From assembly GCA_964597315.1 (NCBI GenBank), contig CAZQXD010000008.1, forward strand, positions 40,109-104,108: 64,000 bases of DNA, read 5' to 3'. Positions 52,078 through 60,408 of this stretch are shown here, piece after piece. A program made the position numbers and the translations under genes. The first letter of the stretch is position 1. Each line of letters begins with the position of its first letter. The stretch is from CAZQXD01 sp964597315. Its GTDB lineage: Bacteria > Pseudomonadota > Gammaproteobacteria > Competibacterales > Competibacteraceae. Below the pieces are notes generated by a model. The model ran no database searches. It had not been told where the DNA came from and saw only the letters and a program-made list of their open reading frames with translations.

Positions 52078-53790
52078 CTATTTGATGAACCCCATGCTCT
52101 CTAGCTTCAGGATGATCCGATGGGCGGCCTGGTCTGGGCTGGCTTCGCTGGTGTCAATGGCCATCTCTGGATTCTCCGGCTCTTCGTAGGGATCGGAAAT
52201 GCCCGTAAACTCCTTGATGATCCCTGCCCGGGCCTTGGCGTACAAACCCTTGCGGTCCCGCTCCTCGCAGATTTGCAAGGGGGTGGCCACATGGACCTCC
52301 AGAAACCCGCCCCCTGGAGCGATCATCTCCCGAACCTCCTGGCGGGTGGAACGGTAGGGGGCGATGGGCGCGCAAATGGCGATGCCGCCGTTTTTAGTGA
52401 TCTCGCTGGCCACAAAGCCGATCCGCAGAATATTGACGTTGCGGTGTTCCTTGGAAAACCCCAATTCGCTGGACAAATGCTTTCGCACCACATCCCCGTC
52501 TAGCAGCGTCACCGACCGACCCCCCAGTTCCATGAGCTTGACCATGAGGGCATTGGCGATGGTGGACTTGCCGGCTCCAGACAGACCAGTGAAGAACACC
52601 GTAAAACCCTGGCGATGACGGGGCGGATGGGTGCGGCGCAACTCGCGCACCACCTCTGGATAGGAAAACCATTCCGGCACTTCCAGACCCTCTTGCAAGC
52701 GGCGGCGGAACTCGGTGCCGGAAATGTTCAGTACTGTTTCACCGGTTTGTATCTCGTCGGCGGGCAGGTACTCGGCTTTTTCCTGGACATAGACCATCTC
52801 CTGAAAAGGGATCATCTGTATGCCCAACTCGTCCTGATGACGAGCCACCACTTCCTGGGCCTCGTATGGGCCATAAAACGCCGCCCCGTCGCCGTTCTTG
52901 CCCGGACCGGCATGGTCACGCCCGACAATAAAATGGGTGCAGCCATGATTTTTACGGATAATGGCATGCCAAAGCGCCTCCCGAGGCCCCCCCATGCGCA
53001 TGGCCAAGTGCAGCAGGCTCAGGGTGGTGGTCTGCTCGGGATATTGCTTCAGCAGATGCTCATAACAGCGAACCCTGGAGAAGTGATCGATATCTCCGGG
53101 CTTGGTCATACCCACCACCGGATGGATCAGTAGATTGGCCTCGGCCAGTTGCGCGGCCCGGAAAGTCAGTTCCTGATGCGCCCGGTGCATGGGATTGCGG
53201 GTCTGGAAAGCCACCACCCGGTACCACCCCCACTTCTTGAACTTCTCCCGCAACTCCCGGGGGCTGTCCCGCAAGTGCTTGAAATCGTAATGGGTAGGCG
53301 CCTCGATGCCTTTAAGCCGCCCGCCTAGATAGACCGGGTGCGCTTTGTTCAGCAAATAGTTCACACCCGGGTGGCGGGGATCATCGCCCCCAAAGACCTG
53401 TTGGGCCTCCAAGGTCTTGTTGGGTCGCCATACATCGGATACGGCCAGGACCGCGATCAGCACCCCCTCCGGGTCGCGCAAGGCCACCTGGCTACCGACC
53501 TCGACCTGGGCGGCAAAATCCTCGCTCACATCCAGAGTGATGGGCATTGGCCACAATGTCCCATCCGTCAGTCGCATCTCTTCAAGCACCCGCTGATAAT
53601 CGGCTTTTCCGAGAAACCCCTCCAGGGGCGAAAAAGCGCCGTTCAGCAGCAATTCCACGTCGCACAACTGCCGATGAGACAAATCCCAGGAAGGGTACTC
53701 ACGGGCATGGGCTTTTTCCACGGCCAGGGTGTTCTCGTCCAGATACAGATCCCTGAGTGTGCCTCCGTGAGGCGCTATCAACGTCGTCAT
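52078..53790 (-). CDS. Fused ATP sulfurylase (Sat) and adenylylsulfate kinase (CysC)
   Basis: This 570-residue bifunctional enzyme starts at the ATG at 53790, five bases after AAGAGA. The N-terminal Sat domain (to about 385) shows the PUA-like start, the active-site QTRNPMHRAHQEL and the VGRDHAGPG loop. The C-terminal APS kinase shows FTGLSGAGKSTIANAL, LLDGDVVRKHLSSELGFS and the KEFTGISDPYEEPENPEM end. It makes PAPS from sulfate in two steps and needs no GTP, unlike CysD-CysNC at 12215-15021. Its place between wzc and the sulfotransferase-containing cassette suggests it supplies PAPS for sulfation of the exopolysaccharide. Confidence 0.95.
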   Translation of the reverse strand: MTTLIAPHGGTLRDLYLDENTLAVEKAHAREYPSWDLSHRQLCDVELLLNGAFSPLEGFLGKADYQRVLEEMRLTDGTLWPMPITLDVSEDFAAQVEVGSQVALRDPEGVLIAVLAVSDVWRPNKTLEAQQVFGGDDPRHPGVNYLLNKAHPVYLGGRLKGIEAPTHYDFKHLRDSPRELREKFKKWGWYRVVAFQTRNPMHRAHQELTFRAAQLAEANLLIHPVVGMTKPGDIDHFSRVRCYEHLLKQYPEQTTTLSLLHLAMRMGGPREALWHAIIRKNHGCTHFIVGRDHAGPGKNGDGAAFYGPYEAQEVVARHQDELGIQMIPFQEMVYVQEKAEYLPADEIQTGETVLNISGTEFRRRLQEGLEVPEWFSYPEVVRELRRTHPPRHRQGFTVFFTGLSGAGKSTIANALMVKLMELGGRSVTLLDGDVVRKHLSSELGFSKEHRNVNILRIGFVASEITKNGGIAICAPIAPYRSTRQEVREMIAPGGGFLEVHVATPLQICEERDRKGLYAKARAGIIKEFTGISDPYEEPENPEMAIDTSEASPDQAAHRIILKLESMGFIK

Positions 53791-53999
53791 GATCATCTCT
53801 TGGTGTTCGGGTTAGGGGGAATACGCACCACCGCTCGGCGCTGCTCCAAAGCAAGGTATGCTGCTGATTCAGACGCCCCGTTTCAACTTACTTTTTGTTA
53901 TATGCATACACCCCTAATGCCCAGTAGCCATAACCCGAGCCTATGGCCTACCGCCACGACCGATTCCGAGAGTTCTTAAGCCGGACGCCCGAGGCTTGA

Positions 54000-56255
54000 T
54001 TATTTTTTATAGGAGTACTGGTAGACATACTTGCCGTAACCATGGGTGCGGCTGCTGATATCCACGTCATTGAACAGAATACCCCGCAAATTGACACCAG
54101 CCTGTTTCAGGCGCTTGATGCTCTGTTCAATTTCCCGTAGCGGATGGGCGCCGGCCTTAACCACCATCAGCGCGGCGCCGGTCATGCGACCGATGATGGC
54201 GGCGTCGGTGACCGCCAGCACCGGGGGCGAGTCGATCAACACATGGTCATAGTCCCGGCTGAGCTGGCCCACGGTCACGGCAAACCGCTCGTGCAGCAGC
54301 AATTCCGATGGATTGGGGGGGATGGCGCCGGTGGTGATGATGTCTAGATTCTCCACCGACGTGGAATGGATAGCCTGATTCAGATCCACCGTGCCGCTGA
54401 TCAGATCCGACAAACCCTGCTCCCGGCCCAAACCCAGGTACTGATTCAGGTAGCCCTTGCGTAGGTCGGCATCCATCAACAACACCCGCCGACCGGCGCT
54501 GGCCAGCACCACTCCCAAATTGACACTGATAAAGGACTTGCCCACGGAGGGGCTGGGACCAGTCACCATGATGACGTTGTTCTTGGCTTCCATCATGGCG
54601 AAATGCAGGGTTGTGCGTAGACTTCTGAGGCTCTCGATGGCCAGGTCTTCGGGGTCCTGGATGGCGAGTACCGCAGGCTGGTCCTTGCGGCTGCGTAACC
54701 GTCGGCCCAGTTTCTCCTGCTGCTTACTATGGGGGATGGAGGCATATACTGGAATGCCCATCTGCTTTTCCAACAGATCGGGGTCTTCGACGCCGCTACG
54801 CAAAGCCCGGCGCACAAAGGCCGCCACGATGCCCAAAAACAATCCCAGCACCATGGACACCGCCAACACCAGCGGCTTCTTGGGCTTGACTGGCTCCAGC
54901 GGGGGCACGGCATAGTCGACGATGCGCACATTTCCCAAGGTGCCGGCCTTGGCCACCCGCAGTTCTTGAGCGCTATTGAGCAAGGACGTATAGAGTTGGG
55001 TGTTTACCTCCACATCCCGAGACAGGCGCAACAGTTCCTGCTGGGTATCGGGTAGATCCTTGACCCGTACGCTGAGCTCATCCAGGTCTTGGGCCAGGCG
55101 GGCAATCTGGGCGTCTAGGGCGACGATGGTGGGGTGGGCCGGGGTAAAGTGCTGGCGCAGCTCTTCGCGCTTCTGCTTCAGGCCGGTGAGTTGGGAATCC
55201 ACCTCCACCACCTTCTCCAGGATGACTTGCGTCTCCTTGGGCATGTCCACGGACCCCTGCTCCAAACGGTAGGCATTGAGGGCCGCCTCGGCGGACTCAA
55301 GCCGCTCCTTGAGGAGCGGCAATTGCTCTTCCAAAAAAGCCAGGGTCTGCTCGGCCTCGGCGGATTTGCGTTCTACGTTCTGACGCAGATACAGATTGGC
55401 GATGGTGTTGACTACTTCGGCCACCCGCACCGGGTCGGGGCCTTGCAAACCGATCTGTAGTACGCCCGACTGCTTACCTTTTTCGGACACCCGCAACTCC
55501 CGCTGGACACTCTCGACGGTGGCCAGCCGGGCATTGCGGACCAGCCGAAACCTGGTGCCGGGTCGAGCCACGAGGTCGGACACGAACAGTTCGTAGTAAG
55601 CTTGATCGTTACCGGCCTTGACGGGTTCCCCTACCCGGCCTTCTAGCACCGGCTGCCCGGAAGGCCCAAGTAAGCGGTAGCGGCCCGCCTCGCCAGCCAC
55701 CAAGGTGAAGGGCTTGCTCAGGACCGCATCGGGCACCTGAAAAGTCTCTACCTGGATGGACTCCCCACCCCAGGCATAGTCCTCCCGCCCCAGCCAAGGC
55801 TCGACCGGCCCCGTCGCGGCATCCCGATAGCGGGCCACAGCCCGGCCAAGCACCGGAAAATAGCGAGGCTCGGCGACGGTATACAAACGCAGGGCATCCA
55901 CCGCCCGGCCGATAACCAACCGCGAACGCAAGATCTCGATCTCGGCATTGACCGGCGTCTCCCCCTCGAACACGGCCGCCACGGCATTCAGCGGTCCCAG
56001 GGAATTGCCCTTGTCCTCCACCTGCAACAGGGCATCGACGCTGAAAATGGGCCGGGCCATGANNNNNNNNNNTATCACGGTCCTTACCAGTGGCATCTTC
56101 ATCATCCCCAGCATCAGCACCAGCAGGGTGATAAAAGCGATCAACCATTTGGATTCGGCGATGACGGCCAGGTAATCGCCCAGATTGATTTCCTCTTCCG
56201 GCGCGTCCTGGACGCCGGTAAGCAACGTTCCATCGATGTCGGTTCTGGGACTCAT
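54000..56255 (-). CDS. wzc: Polysaccharide co-polymerase / tyrosine autokinase (Wzc-type)
   Basis: The protein is about 751 residues as assembled, with a 10-base N run near the N-terminus. Order: a first membrane segment (WLIAFITLLVLMLG), a Wzz domain (PIFSVDALLQVEDKGNSLG), a long coiled coil (about 265-420), a second membrane segment (LVLAVSMVLGLFLGIVAAFV), then a BY-kinase domain. The kinase has Walker A GPSPSVGKSFIS, Walker A' VLLMDADLRKG and VLIDSPPVLAVTDA. The tail YGKYVYQYSYKK is the Tyr cluster that becomes phosphorylated. It controls chain length and export with Wza; Wzb removes the phosphates. Confidence 0.93.
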   Translation of the reverse strand: MSPRTDIDGTLLTGVQDAPEEEINLGDYLAVIAESKWLIAFITLLVLMLGMMKMPLVRTVIXXXXMARPIFSVDALLQVEDKGNSLGPLNAVAAVFEGETPVNAEIEILRSRLVIGRAVDALRLYTVAEPRYFPVLGRAVARYRDAATGPVEPWLGREDYAWGGESIQVETFQVPDAVLSKPFTLVAGEAGRYRLLGPSGQPVLEGRVGEPVKAGNDQAYYELFVSDLVARPGTRFRLVRNARLATVESVQRELRVSEKGKQSGVLQIGLQGPDPVRVAEVVNTIANLYLRQNVERKSAEAEQTLAFLEEQLPLLKERLESAEAALNAYRLEQGSVDMPKETQVILEKVVEVDSQLTGLKQKREELRQHFTPAHPTIVALDAQIARLAQDLDELSVRVKDLPDTQQELLRLSRDVEVNTQLYTSLLNSAQELRVAKAGTLGNVRIVDYAVPPLEPVKPKKPLVLAVSMVLGLFLGIVAAFVRRALRSGVEDPDLLEKQMGIPVYASIPHSKQQEKLGRRLRSRKDQPAVLAIQDPEDLAIESLRSLRTTLHFAMMEAKNNVIMVTGPSPSVGKSFISVNLGVVLASAGRRVLLMDADLRKGYLNQYLGLGREQGLSDLISGTVDLNQAIHSTSVENLDIITTGAIPPNPSELLLHERFAVTVGQLSRDYDHVLIDSPPVLAVTDAAIIGRMTGAALMVVKAGAHPLREIEQSIKRLKQAGVNLRGILFNDVDISSRTHGYGKYVYQYSYKK
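56063..56072. other. Assembly gap of 10 N inside wzc
   Basis: The gap lies between the first membrane segment and the Wzz domain. Unlike the gap at 18651, the flanks share no overlap. Related proteins usually have about seven residues between LVLMLG and the ARPIF-like motif; here there are more (KMPLVRTVI plus the N run), so the left contig end may carry spurious bases or an insertion. Confidence 0.7.
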
Positions 56256-56301
56256 ATAGTTAAAATCGATCCGTGGTTAAACAGCCAGCCTGGTGTAGGC
56301 G

Positions 56302-57432
56302 TCAGTTTCCGCCCCCCTGAAACAAGGGAAAGTCGGTGGCCGAAGTCTGATTGAGGGTCTGCGCGGTGGGTAGGATCTGGCTGATCACCCGATTCCAGCG
56401 GGTGACCTCGGCGGTGTCCACATAGATAACGTCCCGGGGAGCCAGTTCGAAGCGGTCAGCCAGCAACAGGGCATCCGGGGAGCGGGCGTTGAGATGAAAA
56501 ATCTCGGGTTTCTCCAAGGCGCTACGGATCACATAGATGCGCCCGGGATTGGAACTCACCGGGTCTACGCCCCCGGCGTCGCTCAGGGCCTCGGTGAGGG
56601 TCATGCGGCCTTTATTGATGACCTGGGAGGAAGGCTGCACTACCTCGCCCAGCACGAACACCTTGTTCTGGCTGCGGTTGGCGTCGGCCACGCTAAGCAC
56701 GTCCCCATGCTTGAGCAACACATTCTGGGATAGGTCGCCGTCTTCGTAGATAGCCAGCAGATTGATATCGTAGACCTCGCCATTCCGTGACAAGGTCACG
56801 TTGCGCAGGTCCGCCCGTTCGGTAATCCCACCGGCGCGGTTGATGGCCTCGGTGACGGTCAGCGGCACGTCGTCAATGGGCTGGATACCCGGCTCGGCCA
56901 CCTCGCCCACCACATAGGCTCTCTGGCTGCGGTAGGCGATGACCCGTACATCCAATTGCGGATTCTCGATAAAGGTGCTGAGTCGGCTGGCCAGCACCCG
57001 GCGGAGTTTCTCCATGGTCATGCCCGCCACTTTCAACCGTCCCACATAGGGATAAAACAGGGTGCCGTCTTCCTTGACCAGATGCCCGGAAGACTCGGCG
57101 TCTCGGAAGGAACCCGCAGGGATGGTGAGTTCTGGGTGGTCCCACACGGTAATGCTGAGAATGTCCCTGGGACCAATACGATAATCGTGGTATTGCTCTC
57201 CGGGTGGCGGTGTGCGCCCTGGCAGGAAGCGGGGCGCCTCCTGGTCAATGATTAAATTGGCGGTAATCGGTGTAATGGTTACTTTGGAGAGCACCGTCTC
57301 ACCGTCCACGGTCACCGGCACTTCCAAACCGGAGGTCTCGCCCTCGGTTTGCATATACATGCCCGGCACTGCGGAACAACCTTGCAGCAGCAGCACCGCT
57401 GCCGCCATCCATCTATTTATTGTCGCACTCAT
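56302..57432 (-). CDS. wza: Polysaccharide export outer-membrane lipoprotein (Wza-type)
   Basis: This 376-residue protein has a lipoprotein signal with lipobox LLQGC (Cys19). It shows the polysaccharide biosynthesis/export domain (YRIGPRDILSITVWDHPELTIP; LFYPYVGRLKVAGMTMEKL) followed by SLBB repeats (RAYVVGEVAEPGIQPIDDVP; KVFVLGEVVQPSSQVINKG). Wza forms the octameric outer-membrane channel for capsule or exopolysaccharide. It lies 4 bp after wzb and 46 bp before wzc; the three form the classical export and phosphorylation module. Confidence 0.95.
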   Translation of the reverse strand: MSATINRWMAAAVLLLQGCSAVPGMYMQTEGETSGLEVPVTVDGETVLSKVTITPITANLIIDQEAPRFLPGRTPPPGEQYHDYRIGPRDILSITVWDHPELTIPAGSFRDAESSGHLVKEDGTLFYPYVGRLKVAGMTMEKLRRVLASRLSTFIENPQLDVRVIAYRSQRAYVVGEVAEPGIQPIDDVPLTVTEAINRAGGITERADLRNVTLSRNGEVYDINLLAIYEDGDLSQNVLLKHGDVLSVADANRSQNKVFVLGEVVQPSSQVINKGRMTLTEALSDAGGVDPVSSNPGRIYVIRSALEKPEIFHLNARSPDALLLADRFELAPRDVIYVDTAEVTRWNRVISQILPTAQTLNQTSATDFPLFQGGGN

Positions 57433-57436
57433 TCCA

Positions 57437-57877
57437 CTACCCTTTGAGTTTAGACGACCAATCCTTCAGGCCCTGAAGCAACAGCGCCAGGGCCTGCTCA
57501 AAAACTTCTCGTGATTCTCCAAAGGGATCGGGAACGTCGAAATCGCCCCACTCCCCCCAGCGATAGACTTTACCTCGCGCACTGGGGTCGATGGTCTCCA
57601 CGGCTTTCTTATGGCCGCTCTCCATCACCAAAACGAGATCGTTGCGCCGCAACAGGGCGGAGGTGAGCTGCTGGGCGCGATGAGCTGAGATATCGAGACC
57701 CTGTTCCCGCATCAACGCTTGAGCGGTAGGGTCGGCGGGTCGGTCTACGAGGGCGCCGATGCCGGCCGAGCTGACCCGCACGGCCGAATTGTAAGCCAGT
57801 TCCCGGGCTAAAAGCGCTTCTCCCATGGGGCTGCGGCAGATATTGCCGACACAAACGACGAGAATTCGGTCAAACAC
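57437..57877 (-). CDS. wzb: Low-molecular-weight protein-tyrosine phosphatase (Wzb-type)
   Basis: This 146-residue phosphatase starts at a GTG. The catalytic loop VCVGNICRSPMGEAL is at residues 8-22, with nucleophile Cys9 and Arg15. The general-acid region is DVPDPFGES. It dephosphorylates the Wzc tyrosine kinase encoded downstream, allowing the phosphorylation cycle needed for polymer export. Confidence 0.95.
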   Translation of the reverse strand: MFDRILVVCVGNICRSPMGEALLARELAYNSAVRVSSAGIGALVDRPADPTAQALMREQGLDISAHRAQQLTSALLRRNDLVLVMESGHKKAVETIDPSARGKVYRWGEWGDFDVPDPFGESREVFEQALALLLQGLKDWSSKLKG

Positions 57878-57976
57878 CCAGAATGTCCTGTTCCATTGCC
57901 TTTGGCATTTCTACAAAGGTTTACAGTATACGTTTACCAAAGGCCATAAACTATCGGTCCGCGATGAGCAGGGATA

Positions 57977-59053
57977 CTAACCGATCCCGCCGCCGTCGTC
58001 ATGCCGTGTTTCACATCTACCCGAAGCACCCGAACGGTGATGCCAATAGGCCGCCAAGGCCATGCCTAGGGCGATGCCCAAGGCATCCACCAGCAGATCG
58101 GTCAAGCGGGGCCGGCGACCCTCCACGAAAAACTGAAGCACTTCGCTCAAAGCCGCCAGCAACACCAATCCCATGCCTATGCCCCACGGACGCTGTCCGA
58201 CGCCAACCCGCACGGCCCCGAAAGCCAGCATGGCGAAAAACAGAAAATGGCCGGATTTATTGATCGAGTCCGACGTCAACCGATGCTCAAGCACCGGCAG
58301 CAGACTGTTGAGTACGGCGATCATCTGTTTTTCCATGGGCTGTTTGAGTTCCACTGGCATCAAGGTGCCGACAAACACCCCCAGGACGGCTAGATACAGC
58401 AATAGATGAGCCCGGTCAAAGCGCAGCCGGTTACGGTACGGCCATACCAGCCAAACCAATGCGACGCTCCACAGGGCCAGGCCCAAGGACCGATACCAGC
58501 GATAGCCGGGCCGTTCCTCGACCTCATGAAGGCCAACCCATCGAACCGCCAGACGACCGGTGGCGCCGATCAGTTGCAGCCGGACCTGCAATTCCGTCGC
58601 CCGCCGGGGTACGGAGAATACCTGCCGATAGGTCGCCCAGGCGCGGTTGCCGGCCAGATCGGCGACCAGGTGGGGAACCGGTAGCATACGTTGCTTGTCG
58701 TTAAGACTGACCAGCACCAGACGCCCCTGTTGCCAGAACCGGGGTCCGGGATGGATGGCTCGGGCCTCCAGTTCGCCGGACAGACGCAACAGCCGAAACC
58801 GCCCCGGTTCGGAAAGCGTCTGTCGCAAGGCGACCCCGGAGCCGGGTTCCCGGACCTCCAGGATGACGCCTCCCGCCTGGACCTCCACCCGGCCTCGACC
58901 TGCCTGTTCCCAACCCTCCAGACCTTGGTTGAAATCTGGATTACCCAGCAATTGCGGCCCTACCACCTGGTAGCGGTCATAGAGCATGAAAAAAGCGATG
59001 GTGCCGGCCATCAGCACCAGCAACAATCCGGCGCCGGCGACGGGGCGAGACAT
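57977..59053 (-). CDS. VanZ-like membrane protein with N-terminal carbohydrate-binding-like domain
   Basis: This 358-residue protein starts at an ATG that overlaps the algC stop (TGATG). An N-terminal membrane anchor (LLLVLMAGTIAFFMLYDRYQVV) is followed by a beta-rich domain (about 35-175) that looks like a carbohydrate-binding module (NPDFNQGLEGWEQAGRG). Then come four or five membrane segments with the VanZ-like signature INKSGHFLFFAMLAFGAVRV and LLVDALGIALGMALAAYWH. VanZ-like proteins are often found in exopolysaccharide loci, but their function is unknown. Its place between algC and wzb suggests a part in assembly or export of the polymer. Confidence 0.8.
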   Translation of the reverse strand: MSRPVAGAGLLLVLMAGTIAFFMLYDRYQVVGPQLLGNPDFNQGLEGWEQAGRGRVEVQAGGVILEVREPGSGVALRQTLSEPGRFRLLRLSGELEARAIHPGPRFWQQGRLVLVSLNDKQRMLPVPHLVADLAGNRAWATYRQVFSVPRRATELQVRLQLIGATGRLAVRWVGLHEVEERPGYRWYRSLGLALWSVALVWLVWPYRNRLRFDRAHLLLYLAVLGVFVGTLMPVELKQPMEKQMIAVLNSLLPVLEHRLTSDSINKSGHFLFFAMLAFGAVRVGVGQRPWGIGMGLVLLAALSEVLQFFVEGRRPRLTDLLVDALGIALGMALAAYWHHRSGASGRCETRHDDGGGIG

Positions 59054-60408
59054 CACCCCACCATCAGTGCGCGCAGTTCTTTTGTGCGCCGCTCCAACAG
59101 CTCAGGGTCGCCCCGCGTCTCCACGTTCAGACGTAGCAGTGGTTCGGTGTTAGAGCTACGTAGATTGAAACGCCAGTCGGCAAACTCCACCCCGATGCCG
59201 TCGTCCCGGTCCAGGCGCGGGTTCTCACCGGCATAGGCCGCCAGGATGGCCTCGATCCTGGCGGCGGCGTCGGTGACCCGGAAGTTGATTTCGCCACTGC
59301 ACGGATAGGCCCGCATCCGCTCATCCACCAATGCCGATAGGGGCCGACCTAGGCGGCTCAATCGCTCGGCCACCAGTAACCAGGGAATCATGCCGCTGTC
59401 GCAATAGGCGAACGTTCGAAAATAATGATGAGCGCTCATCTCGCCCCCATAAACCGCGTCTTCGGCCCGCATCCGCTCCTTGATAAAGGCATGACCGGTC
59501 TTGCTTTGCACCGGCGTCCCGCCGGCGGCCCGCACCAGGTCGATGGTGTTCCAGGTCAGCCGCGGGTCGTGGATGATCCGCTCACCAGGATGGTGTTCTA
59601 GCAAGGCAGTGGCCAGCAAACCCACCAGGTAATACCCCTCGATGAACCGCCCGGTCTCGTCAAAGAAGAAACAGCGGTCGAAGTCTCCGTCCCAGGCCAG
59701 GCCCAGATCGGCGCCCTGGGCCAATACCGCCGCTCGGGTGGCCTCCCGGTTGTCCGGCAGCAGGGGGTTGGGGATGCCATTGGGGAAAGTCCCGTCGGGC
59801 TGGTGGTGGACCTTGATAAAGCGCAGGGGCAAATGAGGCTCCAGCCGGTCGATCACCCATCCCGCGCCGCCGTTTCCGGGGTTGGCCACCACGGTTAGTG
59901 GTTTGAGCGCGGCGGCGTCCACATAGCCCAGCAGGTGTTCCACGTAGGCGGATTTGTCCTCGTCCACGGTGAGCGAGCCGGATCGGGATGGGGCGCGGAA
60001 TTCGGCGGTTTCGGCCAATCGACGGATGGTATCCAAACCGCTGTCGCCGCTGATCGGTCGGGAGCCTTCCCGCACCAACTTCATGCCATTGTAATCCATG
60101 GGGTTGTGGCTGGCGGTGACCATGACGCCGCCGTCGGCCTGCCGGTGAAAGGTGGCGAAATACACCTCCTCGGTGCCGCACAAGCCAATGTCGGTGACAT
60201 CGCAACCGGCGTCCATCAGCCCCCGGGCCAGGGCCGCGCACAGAGCCGGGCTGGACAGGCGCACGTCCCGCCCCACCACCATGTGGCGGACCTCCAGAAA
60301 CTGGGCGCAGGCCCGGCCGATACGATAAGCCACGTCCTCGTTGAGCTGGTCCGGCACCCGGCCGCGGATGTCGTAGGCTTTGAAGCAGGTCAGGGATTCA
60401 GCACCCAT
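59053..60408 (-). CDS. Phosphomannomutase/phosphoglucomutase (AlgC/ManB family)
   Basis: This 451-residue enzyme starts at an ATG overlapping the manC stop (TGATG). The phosphoserine loop VTASHNPMDYNGMKLV, the metal loop AWDGDFDRCFFFDE, the sugar-binding GEMSAHHYFR and the C-terminal phosphate-binding loop RSSNTEPLLRLNVE are all intact. It interconverts mannose-6-P and mannose-1-P and, in many relatives, glucose phosphates, so it can feed both GDP-mannose and UDP-glucose. Dual specificity is inferred from AlgC-type similarity. Confidence 0.95.
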   Translation of the reverse strand: MGAESLTCFKAYDIRGRVPDQLNEDVAYRIGRACAQFLEVRHMVVGRDVRLSSPALCAALARGLMDAGCDVTDIGLCGTEEVYFATFHRQADGGVMVTASHNPMDYNGMKLVREGSRPISGDSGLDTIRRLAETAEFRAPSRSGSLTVDEDKSAYVEHLLGYVDAAALKPLTVVANPGNGGAGWVIDRLEPHLPLRFIKVHHQPDGTFPNGIPNPLLPDNREATRAAVLAQGADLGLAWDGDFDRCFFFDETGRFIEGYYLVGLLATALLEHHPGERIIHDPRLTWNTIDLVRAAGGTPVQSKTGHAFIKERMRAEDAVYGGEMSAHHYFRTFAYCDSGMIPWLLVAERLSRLGRPLSALVDERMRAYPCSGEINFRVTDAAARIEAILAAYAGENPRLDRDDGIGVEFADWRFNLRSSNTEPLLRLNVETRGDPELLERRTKELRALMVG

